NCBI RefSeq assembly: GCF_029931775.1
Contig: NC_079332.1
Location: forward strand, 4,277,970 to 4,341,969
Direction: 5' to 3'
Length of the DNA: 64,000 nt
Source: Euleptes europaea
Lineage: Eukaryota; Chordata; Lepidosauria; Squamata; Sphaerodactylidae
A program made the translations under genes and the position numbers. Below are positions 9,158 to 21,100 of the stretch, in pieces. The notes beneath the pieces are model-generated. The model was not told the origin of the DNA, did not search any database, and saw only the letters and a program-made list of their open reading frames with translations. The first letter of the stretch is position 1. Each line of letters opens with the position of its first letter.

Positions 9158-12100
9158 GTAAGGCCAACAGGAGGCGGAGGGGGGACTGCGGAGGGTAGTG
9201 GGTGAGAACGGGGGGTTGTCCGAAGGGTTTGGGGGATGCCTTCCTTCCCGACCAATGGGACTCCAAAGCAGCTCATGATAAGAGAAAATAAAAATACATA
9301 ATAAACTTGTTTAAAAAAAAAAGGCAGTGGTAATCTGGAAACTAGAGACAGTGCTATCCAGGAAACTAGAGTCAGGAAGGGCGGGATGTGTTGGTTGCTT
9401 CTTCTCTGAGTTTCTTCTCTGTACCCCGCAGGGGGGTCCGGTAGCCATGATCCCTGCGGGACCAGTTCTGCTCATTTGGGCACCCCAAGGGTCAGGACCG
9501 GAGTGGGGCGCAGGAGGAGGGCCCGTACCCCACACTCCCGCTGCTTCTGCCCAGGTCTGCACTGGCAGTGGTACCAGTTGAGGGCATAGTGCACCTCCCA
9601 CTGGCTCTGACGTGTGGCCCAGAGGGCCCACTGGAGCCAGGCTGCGGTGGGACCAATGGGGAGGGAGCACACTCCTCCTCCCAGGCTGTAGCCAGACCCC
9701 GGAGGCTAGCTCGGACCCTCGTAGGAGGCCATGGCAGCGCGAGTCTATGAACTTGGACAGTTCGTGTGAGTGGGGGCATCTTGGCCTTCTTCTGGGCACT
9801 GGGGGTGTGTGGGGGAGGTGGTTGTGAGTTTCCTGCATTGTGCAGGGGGTTGGACTAGATGACCCTGGTGGTCCCTTCCAACTCTAAGATTCTTATGATT
9901 TTAAGTTGTGACGGTCGTCTCCAGCCTTGTAGTGCCCCCCTACCGCTTGGGGTTCTTGAGCAGCGAGCTGTCCAGGAAGAAGAAGAAGGGTTGGTTTTTA
10001 CATCCCGATTTTATGTACCTTTTAAGGAAGAATCAAAGCGGCTTACAATCACCTTCCCTTCCCCTCCCCACAACAGACACCTTGTGAGGTAGGACGGGCT
10101 GAGAGAGTTGGGCGAGAGCTGCGACTAGCCCAAAGGACCATATCCCCGCTGTGGCTCAGTTGCTTCTTGGTCGGGACCGAGCAAACGCCCGGGGAACACA
10201 CGTAGTGCTGTTTCCCGTGCTCCTGCTTTGACTTGCCAGGCAGACAGCAGCAGGAAAGGAATTTAATTACTTTGCCCGGCTTGCACATGATGTCATCGCA
10301 GTGTGCATTTTTCCCGCCTACGCCAGCAGCAGCCTAGGATGTAAAACAAGGTGGGGGGGGGGGGACACACAGTGCAGTGAAAAGGGGAGAACTCAATATT
10401 GGGGGTGCTGTTTTCAGCAGCATTCTTGCTATGGCTGTGACGCTCTGTTTCCATCCCTGGCAATCAGGAAAACTAAGAGGTTTGTTAAGTCAAGCCTCTG
10501 ATAGCCCCGTACATGACTGGTAGGGTTACCAGGTCCCTCTTCGCCACCGGTGGGAGGTTTTGGGGACGGAGCCTGAGGAGGGCGGAGTTTGGGGAGGGGA
10601 GGGACTTGAATGCCATAGAGTCCAGTTGCCCAAGTGGCCAATTTCTCCAGGCGAACTGATCTCTGTCAGCTGGAGATCAGTTGTAATAGCGGGAGATCTC
10701 CAGCCGATACTTGGGGGTCCCAGTGTGGTGCCTGTGAATGCCACGGCACCCGCCAACACCTTTTCTGGCACCCACCAAGTGTTTTTAGGAAGTGGGCGGG
10801 GCCAGGTAGGGCTTTTGCCCAGCAGGGCTTCTGATTGACTATTAGAGAACTGATTGGCTGTGCAGATATATTTTTAAAATGTTGCTTTGGCAGCAGTTGC
10901 CCCCACAGCACAAGGATCTGCCCCGTGTTACCGAAGTTACGCTGTGGCGATCATTTTGATCCTCCTGTGGCGGCCGTTCTGTCGCCGCGCCCACCGTGCC
11001 GGGTCAGAATTTGAAATGTGCCCGCAGGCTCCAAAAGGCTGGGGACCCCCTGGCATAAGCAAATCAGAAAATAGTTTGGAAATCCCACATGAATCCGTTT
11101 GGTTCTTAGAGTTGTTCCTGGTGATTTAATTTCAGTGTAATTACAAGGGTGTGTTATGCGTGTGGGAAGAGGAGTCCCGAATCCTTCCTGTCACGATCCA
11201 ACCTACTTTTCCAGCCTTAATGGTGACCTTTCCAGCCTTTGTAATGATGGCTTGCGCATAATAGCTAATAAAACCCTCTTGTTGTCAGCGGAAGATCGAA
11301 GGTGGGCTGGCAGAATGAAAACAGCATTAGATTCTTGTTAAAACCCCGCTTCCAGCTATCTAGGCCAATCATACAGACAATATTACTAAAGGGGCGCGGG
11401 GAGGAAAAACGTGTACGGAAAAGGTTACCAGGGTCCCTCGGCCAGAAACTGCAGCAAGATAGGGGCACCCATAGGGGCAGTCACCTTGGCGCTGACGTGC
11501 GCATTGTGTGCAAATGGTGCAGCGGTGACCACTTTTCGGTGGGAGTTATAATTTTGTTTCCTTTTTTTGTCAAAGATAGGACATTTTGGAGGACTTTCAT
11601 TCATAGGGTCGCCATGGCCATTTTTGCATGTTAATTAGCAGCGCGCTCCAGGCTGAATTGCCCGGCATATTTTTTAAAATTTTGCACGCTGAACTGTCGT
11701 TCCGAAAGTGACTGCGAAGCCGGCGCAATACCTGCTTCGCATTACTAAAGAGCCTATCTAACGTGACCTTTGGTGTTTGCCGTGAAGAATCCCCCTCAAG
11801 GAACCATGCAAAACAACAGAGGCGCAATAGCTATGTACATGCTAACTACTATGCAAACAGGAACAAAGGAGCAGGCGAGTGGGGGGGGAGTGGAACTCCT
11901 TTTTCGTTGGGACCGTGAAAAGGCATTTTTAAAGTCACATTTTTGAAAAGAGCTTTCTGCCAGCAACAAAACTGACCATGCAAAAATGGCCCATGAGTCA
12001 GAAGCGACTTGACGGTACACAACACACAATAAACAAACCCTTTTGTCATGGCCAAGGTGCGGGGAAGAGCGTGTTTTTGGTCAGGGGAGCTTGCAGGTCT

Positions 12101-15100
12101 CGGTAGCAACTGCTGCAGAAAGGGCATGAAAAGGGATTGAGGGTCGTTTCTCCAGTCACAGGAAATTGCTGTTTTGGCGCTGAGAAAAAAATGTGACAAA
12201 ACGGAAGTGCTTCCTTAATGAAAGATGTCTCGATCTCCTTCGAGCTTATTGCTCTGTATAAAAGAAAGGCTTGGAAAGATCCTCCAAGTGGCAGCAGCAT
12301 TCTTTAGGCTTGATCCAGAGACACCCAACATGTAAATAAGACTGGATGCGCTGCTCATAGATTTGGCAAGAGGTGTTACCTTTGGCATCGGATACACTGA
12401 GGGAGAAATTAATCACAGGCGGGTAAAGCTGAACAGGAGAGAGTTCGGACTGATGCAGGAAGACTGCTCTTACCTTTTAGGCGAATGAGAATTAATATGG
12501 TCATCATATCTCAAAAAGGGTATTGCAGAGCTGGAACAAGTTACAGAAGAGGGCAACTGAGGTGGTTGAGGGTGGGGAGACATGATAGAGGGTTATGACA
12601 TTATGCACTGAGTGGAGAGAGTGGACAGAGAGAACTGGTTGGTCGCTGTGTGGAGCAGGGCGCTGGACGAGATGGTCCGATCCAAGCAGGGATGTTCTGA
12701 TGTTCTCAACTTCCATCTTGAGCATTACGGTTCACTTGAACGCTCTGCGTCTTCCTCCTGCAGAAGCGGCAGATTCTGGTCACGATTATAGAGATCTGCC
12801 TGCCGCTGCTGTTCGCTGCGATCCTCATCGCCCTTCGCCACCGGGTGCATTCGGTCGACCATCCCAACGCCACCATCTACAAGAACCAGTCGGTGGACGG
12901 CCTGCCGCCTTTCTTCCGCGACTGGCATGGGCGCAGGCCCTGGCAGCTGGCGTACGTCCCCTCCAACAACACGGCCGTGAGGAGCATCGCCGAGGCGGTG
13001 AAGGAGGCCCTGCAGGGCCAGCATGTCAACATTAAAGGTCAGTGCTGGTCAGGATATGAGAAACTGCCTTATACTGAATCAAGCCCTCATGAAGCTGCTT
13101 ATACTGAATCAGACCCTTATGAAGTTGCTTATACTGAATCAGGCCCTCATGAAGCTGCTTATACAGAATCAGGCCCTCATGAAGCTGCTTATACTGAATC
13201 AGACCCTCATGAAGCTGCTTATACTGAATCAGACCCTTGGTCCATCAAAGTCAGTATTGTCTACTCAGACCGGCAGCGGCTCTCCAGGGTCTCAGGCAGA
13301 GGTCTTTCACATCCCCTATTTACCTAGTCCCTTTAATGGGAGATGCCAGGGATTGAACCTGGGACCTTCTGCGTGCCAAGCAGATGCTCTACCACTGAGC
13401 CACAGCCCCTCCCCTCCCTTGGTCCATCGAGGTCAGTATTGTCTACTCTGACTGGCAGGGGCTCTCCAGGGTCTCAGACTGAGGTCTTTCCCATCACCTA
13501 CTTGCCTGGTCCTTTCAACTGGAGATGATGGGGATTGAATCTGGAGCCTTCTGCACGCTGAGCAGATGCTCTGCCTCTGAGCCACGGCCCCTCCCTGTGT
13601 TGTGAAGGGGAAACGGGGAATGTTGTAAGCCACTTTGGGTCCCCGCTGGGGCGAAAAGTGGGACATAAATTAAGTAAATTAATAAAAGACAGTTTGGCCT
13701 GAAGACTTTCTCCTGACGTCTCTGCTGCAGAGAACACTTCGTGTTTCCAAGAAGAAGGAAATAACTTGCCCGGTTTCATAATGGAACTGGCATTTCTGGT
13801 CTGGGTGTTCCTGGGACACAGCGCTGGGAGGTAACCAACTTCCCTACAAAAACATCCTGGAGCTGGGGAAAGTGCGGTGATTTGAGGGATTGGAGCACTT
13901 TCCTTTTGAGCAAAGATTTGTGGTTGCTTTGCATTTGTGCGCTGAGAAATGTGACTGGCGGGGGGGGGCATAAAATAGCTTTGCAGAAGTGAGAACGGTG
14001 AGCAGCGAGCAAACAGAAAAACCTGCCTCCTCCCTGATTTATAAGACTAGAACTCAGGCTTCTGGACACGGTGCGTTATCTTGGATACTAGTTTGCTGCC
14101 CCAACTTGGAATTTGCTGCCCCAACATGCCATGGTACCCCCCCCCCCCCGTCTTAGATGGCTTTCAAAGGGAATTAGACAAGCTCATGGAGAATAGGTCT
14201 ACCATTGGCTGGAGAAGGATGCCGGACTAGATAGGCTTTGGCCTGATCCCGCAGGGCTCTACATTTATTTTCCACCTTTTTAAAAAAACCTTTTCAGTGA
14301 TGGTTTTATTCATGGGAGTCTTGTGTTAACTGAGAGCTGCTGGGATCGTCTGTTAGACAGCTGGGCAATTTTAAGATGAAAAGGATAAGCGAAAGGGGAC
14401 CTTCTCCTTTGGGGGTGGGGATGACTTCTGAATACTGGTTGCTGAGAGGTGGTCATTGAGGGAACGGTGTTGTCTTCGTCCCCTGTGGATAGACTTCCCA
14501 GAAACCTCTTGCTGTGAGAAACCGGATGTTGGACAAAGGGGAAGGGCCGTAGCTCAGCGGCAGAGCATCTGCTTGGCATGCAAAAGGCCCCAGGTTCAAT
14601 CCCCCGCATCTCCGGTTAAAGGGACCAGGCAAAGAGGTGGTGTGAAAGACCTCTACCTGAGATCCTGAAGAGCCGGAGAACTGCTGCTGGTCTGAGCAGA
14701 CAATACTGACTTTGATGGACCAAGGGTCTGATTCAGTATAAATCAGCTTCATGTGTTCATGTGACCTTTGCCCTGGCCCAAACAGGACTTATGTTTTCGC
14801 GTTCCCCCTTTTTTATCCACCATGCGGATTTTGTTTTTTTCTTCTCCCTGTAGCTCGAGGGTTCCCCTCCGAGAAGGACTTTGAAGACTACATCCGATTT
14901 GATAACCGCTCGGGCAACGTGCTGGCCGGACTAGTTTTCGAGGACTGCTTTGCGCACAGCCAGGAACCCTTGCCGATCCAGGTGGGTAGGCCTCCTCCTC
15001 TGATCTGGAATTTGATCTGGAGAACCGGGTTCGATTCCCCGCTCCTCCACATGAGCGGCGGAGGCTAATCTGGTGAACTGGATTTATTTCCCCACTCCTA

Positions 15101-18100
15101 CACGAAGCCAGCTGGGTGACCTTGGCCCCACCTACCTCCCAGGGTGTCTGTTGTGGGGAGGGGAAGGGAAGGCTATTGCAAGCCGGTTTGAGTCTCCCTT
15201 AAGTGGTAGAGGAAGTCGGCATATAAAAACCAACTCTTCTTCTATGTCCTCTTACCCTGTTTATGCCATTTCAGTGCTTACCTTTTGCATTTATAGGTTA
15301 GTTACCAGCTGAGGTTTAAATACAGCCCTCGAAATGCCCCTCGGGGTGAGCAGACGGGCCTGAGCCCAAACATTGATCGGGACTGGCACACTAGCTACCT
15401 CCTCCCGCTGTTCCAGTTGCCGGGACCCAGGGAAGCCAAGTATGACGACGGAGGGACGCCGGGTACGTAGGATCTTGGCTAAGTCTTCCTGCAGAAGGAT
15501 AAGCCTTCGGCTGGATGGGCGTTGCTCTTGTTAGGGTGACCAGAACGAGTAATGACACTGTGGAATCCGCTGCCTGTGGAGGTGGCGATGGCCATCAGCG
15601 CAGATGGCTTTAAAAGGGGGTTAGATAGATCCAAGGAGAAGAGGTCCATCCATGGCTGCTAAAGGGAACCTCCATGTTCAGAAGCAGTCAGCCTCTGAAA
15701 CTCAGTGCTCGGAAGCAACATCGGGGAGGCCCTTGACCTCTGTTCCCTGTTCGCTGTTCCTCTATGGCAGTGGTTCCCAAACTTTTTTGGGCCGCCGCCC
15801 CCTTGATTCCACAAACTCAACCCCAGCAACCCCCTACCCTATCCTATAAAAAGCATTTTTTTAAAAAATAGGGGTTTGCATGACTCACTAAAGAAGATAA
15901 TAACAATAAAATTCAAAGCGGTAACAGTTCATTGCACATCTATTCAAAATCAAATTAAAACTTTTTTTATTTGAAATTTATTCAACAAAGCTGATGAACT
16001 TGATCCAGCAGCACCAGCTTTTCAAAGTCTGGGGGAAAATTCCACCAAAGTTTCCACCAAATTTGCCAGCATGGTGCCATAGCTCGATCTATTGTAAATT
16101 AGCGAACAACACAGTTGAAGGGGCCCACCTCGAGCGCCCCCCTGCTGCCCTCTTGCCTCTTAGTGCCCCCCTAGGTAATCCCACTGCCCCCAGGGGGTGG
16201 TACCGCCCACTTTGGGAACCACTGCTCTATGGCAACCAGTTGGCAAGTGTGTGAAGCAGTATGCTGGACTAGATGGACCACCCGTCCAACCCAGCAGGGT
16301 TCTTCCTCGGGACAGTGAAACAGGCTTTCTCAGGAGGTGGTAAGTGCTCCTTCCCTGGAGGCTTTTAAGCAGAGGCTAGATGGCCATCTGTCAGCAATGC
16401 TGATTCTATGAACTTAGGCAGATGATGAGAGGGAGGGCATCTTGGCCATCTTCTGGGCATGGAGTAGGGGTCACTGGGGGTGTGAGGGGGGAGGTAGTTG
16501 TGAATTTCCTGCATTGTGCAGGGGGTTGGACTAGACGACACTGGTGGTCCCTTCCAGCTCTATGATTCTTCTTACATCCATATGACGCTTCTCTAAATAA
16601 TCCTCTCTGGCTCCCCATTCTCACTTTTCTCAGGCTACTACCGGGAAGGCTTCCTCGCTGTGCAGCACGCCGTGGATAAGGCCATCATCCGGTACCACGC
16701 CGGCGATTCCGCAGCCAGCCTGCTCGAGAGGGTTGCCGTGGTCGTCCGGCGCTTCCCGTACCCGCCCTACATCAACGACCTCTTCCTGCTGGCTGTCCAG
16801 AACCAGCTCCCCTTACTGCTCATGCTGAGCTTCACCTATACCTCACTCAACATTGTGCGCGCCGTGGTGCACGAGAAAGAGAAGAAGCTGAAGGTAACGG
16901 TAACAAGAGGTGTCAAAGGACCAAAGGATCATCTGTTTATCCCTTAGTTAATGGAAAAATCTACTCCCCCCCTCCAACGTATGTTAAGTTTCTAGCACTT
17001 ATGGACAATCTTTGCGCATCAGAAGACAGCTAACTGGGCTCATGTTGGTTTTGTATGTGTGAGATGATTGTACGATTGTAGGGATGATGTCGGAATTGAG
17101 TGTCATCCTGCATGTGCCGTTCTCTTGGTCAGGAAATGAAAAGCTAATTCTAGGGGTTAAAAGGACACGTGCACGGATCATTTGCCCATTTCCCTTTGTC
17201 CTCTTCTTTGCTTGAAGCGACAGCCAAACCCTATAACTTCCTGGAAAGGGGGAGAACGTGATGTTGGGATTCCCAGGGCTAAATAACGGCAGGAAAAAGC
17301 AATCCTCGGAAAGGAACCGTGACGCCTGCCTGCCGTTGCATGTAATCACATTGCGTTTTCTGTGTCCGCAGGAGTACATGCGCATGATGGGTCTCAGTAA
17401 CTGGCTTCACTGGAGCGCCTGGTTCCTCATGTTCTTCCTTTTCCTCTTGGTGTCCATCTTCTTTGTCACGGTGCTCTTCTGCGTCAAGGTGAGGCGCTTC
17501 CAGCAGGCGAGTAGGGCCCAGCCTGTTCGTTGAGGTTTGGGGGCTGGGAAACAGGGCCGAGGCCCTGAGCCGGAGTGACCGTGCCCCCTGGATTCAGTTG
17601 ATCTCGGTGAGACTTAAGCACGCAGAACAATTTTCTCTGTTGCATTTCTTGAGACTAGAAGGCCTCCGCCTGCTAGGGCTCTCAGTCCATGAAAGAGGTT
17701 GTAGTTAATTTCCGTGTCAGTTTCTGTATCTGCCTCTTAACACTGGACTTCAGTTGAAAATTATTTGCATATTACCGAACCTTCAATATAGTGACTGTTT
17801 GGAACTTGGGTGTCATAAGCCAACCATCGCCAAAAGAAAAGCTGTCTTTCATGTTTCTTCTTCCGTGCCCTGTTTTAAGTAATACATCCGAACTAAGAAC
17901 AGCCTCTTGAAAGAAAAAAAGTGTAAGAACATAAGAAAAGCCCTGCTGGATCAGACCAAGGACCATCAAGTCCAGCAGTCAGTGGCCAACCAGGTGCCTC
18001 TAGGAAGCCCCCAAACAAGACGACTGCAGCAGCACCATCCTGCCTGTGTTCCACAGCACCTCATATAATAGGCCTGCTCCTCTGATCCTGGAGAGAATAG

Positions 18101-21100
18101 GCGTGCATCATGACTAGTATCCATTTTAACTAGTAGCCATGAGCACCCCTTTCCTCCATGAACATGTCCACTCCCCTCTTAAAGCCTTCCAAGTTGGCAG
18201 CCATCACCACATCCTGGGGCAGGGAGTTCCACAATTTAACTATGTGTTGTGTGAAAAAATACTTCCTTTTGAATCTCTCGCCCTCCAGCTTCAGCAGATG
18301 ACCCCACTCTCTGGTATTATGGGAGAGGGAGAAAAGCTTCTCTCTGTCCACTCTCTCCATACCGTGCATAATTTTATAGACCTCTCTCATGTCTCCCCTC
18401 AGCCGCCTTCTTTCCAAGAAAAACAGCCCCAAGCGTTTTAACCGCCCCTCATAGGGCACCCACTCTAGTCCCCTAATCATTTTGGTGGCTCTTCTCTGCA
18501 CCTTCTCAAGTGTCCCTTAACACTCAACTCCAGGAATAACATTTTCCCTGCCTGATTAAAGTTGCCCTTCCCTGGTTGATCAACTTAAAACGTTAGTTGA
18601 TTAATCTGCCCAGTCTTCCACTTTCCATAGATTGCCGGTCTTGGCATAGGTGATGGTGTTTGCCTTCCGGACTGATTCCATGGAGAAAGGCCTGTGTCTG
18701 GTCTCTGTTTTCTGTCCATCTACAGGATTTCTGCTTTCTGCATAGCGGTGATGACCAAAGCCGGCCAAAGCCGGGCTTAACGCAAGTTATTTGGTTTTGC
18801 AGGTGAGCGAGCAGGGGGCCGTGCTCACAAACAGTGACCCGACCCTGGTGTTCGCCTTCCTGACCATCTTCTCCGTCTCCACCATCTCCTTCAGCTTCAT
18901 GGTCAGCACCTTCTTCTCCAAAGGTGAGCTGTGTCTTCTCGCTGCTTCCCACCAAGACAAGGGGCTGGTGAGTCACGAAACTCCCTTTGCTCGCTTTGGG
19001 GAAAATCACTTGTGTGAACGGCCACGAAGCCGCCTTACATCAAATCGGTCCGTCAAGGTCAGTATTGCCTTCTCAGACTGGCAGTGGTTCTCCAGGGCCT
19101 CAGGCGGAGATCTTTCACATCACCTCCTCTCTGATCCAGGGAAGCCCCTGGCCCAGAGGAGTTTTTAGGCTAGTCATGGGATGTGTGTGTTAAGTGCTGT
19201 CAAGTCGCTTCCGACTCATGGCGACTCTATGAATCAAAGCCCTCCAGAATGTCCTATCTTTGAAAGCCTTGCTCAGATATTGCCAATTGAGGGCTGTAGC
19301 TTCCTTTATTGAGTCAACCCATCTCTTGTTGGGTCTTCCTCTTTTCCTGCTGCCCTCAACTTTTCCTAGCATGATTGTCTTTTCCAGTGATTCTTGTCTT
19401 CTCATAATGTGACCAAAGTACGTCAGCCTCAGTTTAGTCATTTTAGCTTCCAGGGTCAGTTCAGGCTTGTGTTGATCTAGAACCCATTGATTTGTTTTTT
19501 TTGGCCATCCACGGTATCCGTAACCCTCTCCTACAACACCCCATTTCAAAAGAATCTACTTTCTTCCGATCAGCTTTCAGACATGGGATGCCTGCCCACA
19601 ATCTACAGGGCAACGGGAACACCTCCCATTGACTCAGCTTTGCTAGTAATAGCTATATCTCTGAGTGTCTACCTGGCCCCAACAGGTATGCAGGTTGTGC
19701 GAGGCAAGGCACCACAGCATTCCACAACTTAATTGCTTCCAATTCCTAAGCGTAAAGAAGCCTGGGATTATTATTATTTTTATTTTTTTGGGCTGTTGGG
19801 TTTGTCCTCTGGTTTTACGGGGTGAAAGTAAAGTCAGGACTCCGGCGCGGCTGAAGATGAAGGAGCAGCTATGTGGAAAACCCTCGCCCACACTTTTCTG
19901 AGTCCTGAGCGGCAGCATGTATACTCTGTTGTTTACAGAAGCACTCTGAATGCATTGTGGCAAATTTTGTCTCTTAGGTGGGTCTGCCCAGACACCCCTT
20001 CCCAGCTCTCCTTCCTATCTTCCTGGGATGGGAGGAATGCCCAATTTATTATCTTCCCTTCTCCCTTAGCAGCAGCCTAACCCTTAGAAATTAAAACGGC
20101 GAGTCTTCTTGTCTCTGCGCTATGAAAACAATTCGCCGGCTGATCGCGGCAGATCAAGAGAGCCTGCTTGGTGTAGCGGTTGGGAGTGTCGGACCAGGGT
20201 TTGAGGGGACCCAGGTTCGAATCTCTGCTGCTGCTTTTCTGCCTGTAACACTGACTGTGCGCAGTTCCATGCATGCCTTGGACATATTTGTGGTCGTGGT
20301 GCCTTAAGAAAGGAGAGTCAGGGTCGAGAGCGGGTGATGCTCACTGGGTTCCAGGACTGCCAAGCAGCCCAGTGTAGCTTCTGTTCAAACTAAGAAAAAT
20401 AGAAGGGGGTGCAGGTATGAAGGAGGAATGGGAGTCTGTTGAAAGACTTCCTTTCTGACATGGCTTGTGGCACAGCAGCAGAGCCACTGTCGGGCATGCA
20501 GAAGGTCCCAGGTTCAGCCCCCGGCATCTCCAGGTTAAAAAATGAGCAGGTAGGCGTTGATGTGAAAGACCTCCGCCTGAGACCCCAGAGAGCGGCTGCC
20601 AGTCAGAGCAGACCAAGCCGAGCTTTGATAGGGCCCCAGCCGACGCATTCCAAATAAGTGCAGTCAACCCAAGCGGGGAGAAACAGCGGCTGGCCCCGAC
20701 CAGACTGGTCGTGCGAACCCACTTTCAGGGCATCAGAAATGCCCGTTCTACAGCACCTGCACCGGACGTCATCCCTTGTCTCTGCGCCCACAGCAAACGT
20801 CGCCGCCGCGGCCGGGGGCTTCCTGTATTTCTTCTCCTACATCCCGTACTTCTTCATCTCCCCGCGCTACGACCGCATGAGCCACCCCCAGAAGCTTGCC
20901 TCCTGCCTCGTCTCCAACGTCGGCATGGCCATGGGAGCCCAGCTGATCGGCATGTTTGAAGGGAAGGGTGAGTCGGAGTGCTCCCTGCCGTCATGGAAGC
21001 TGGCCGGCCAGCCAGGTTGTCACCCGCCCAATCAGAAATTGACACTTTTTGACTGGTTGCCTTTGTTAGAGCGTGCAAAGCTGGGGCGGAGGTGGGGGGG

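Noticed and set aside
13069-13240. CRISPR-like array
   Set aside because: The units are directly adjacent without spacers, and the DNA is vertebrate.
13023-13451. Repetitive open frames with LMKLLILNQ-like units
   Set aside because: They are translations of a 30-bp minisatellite derived from a SINE end, not a repeat protein.
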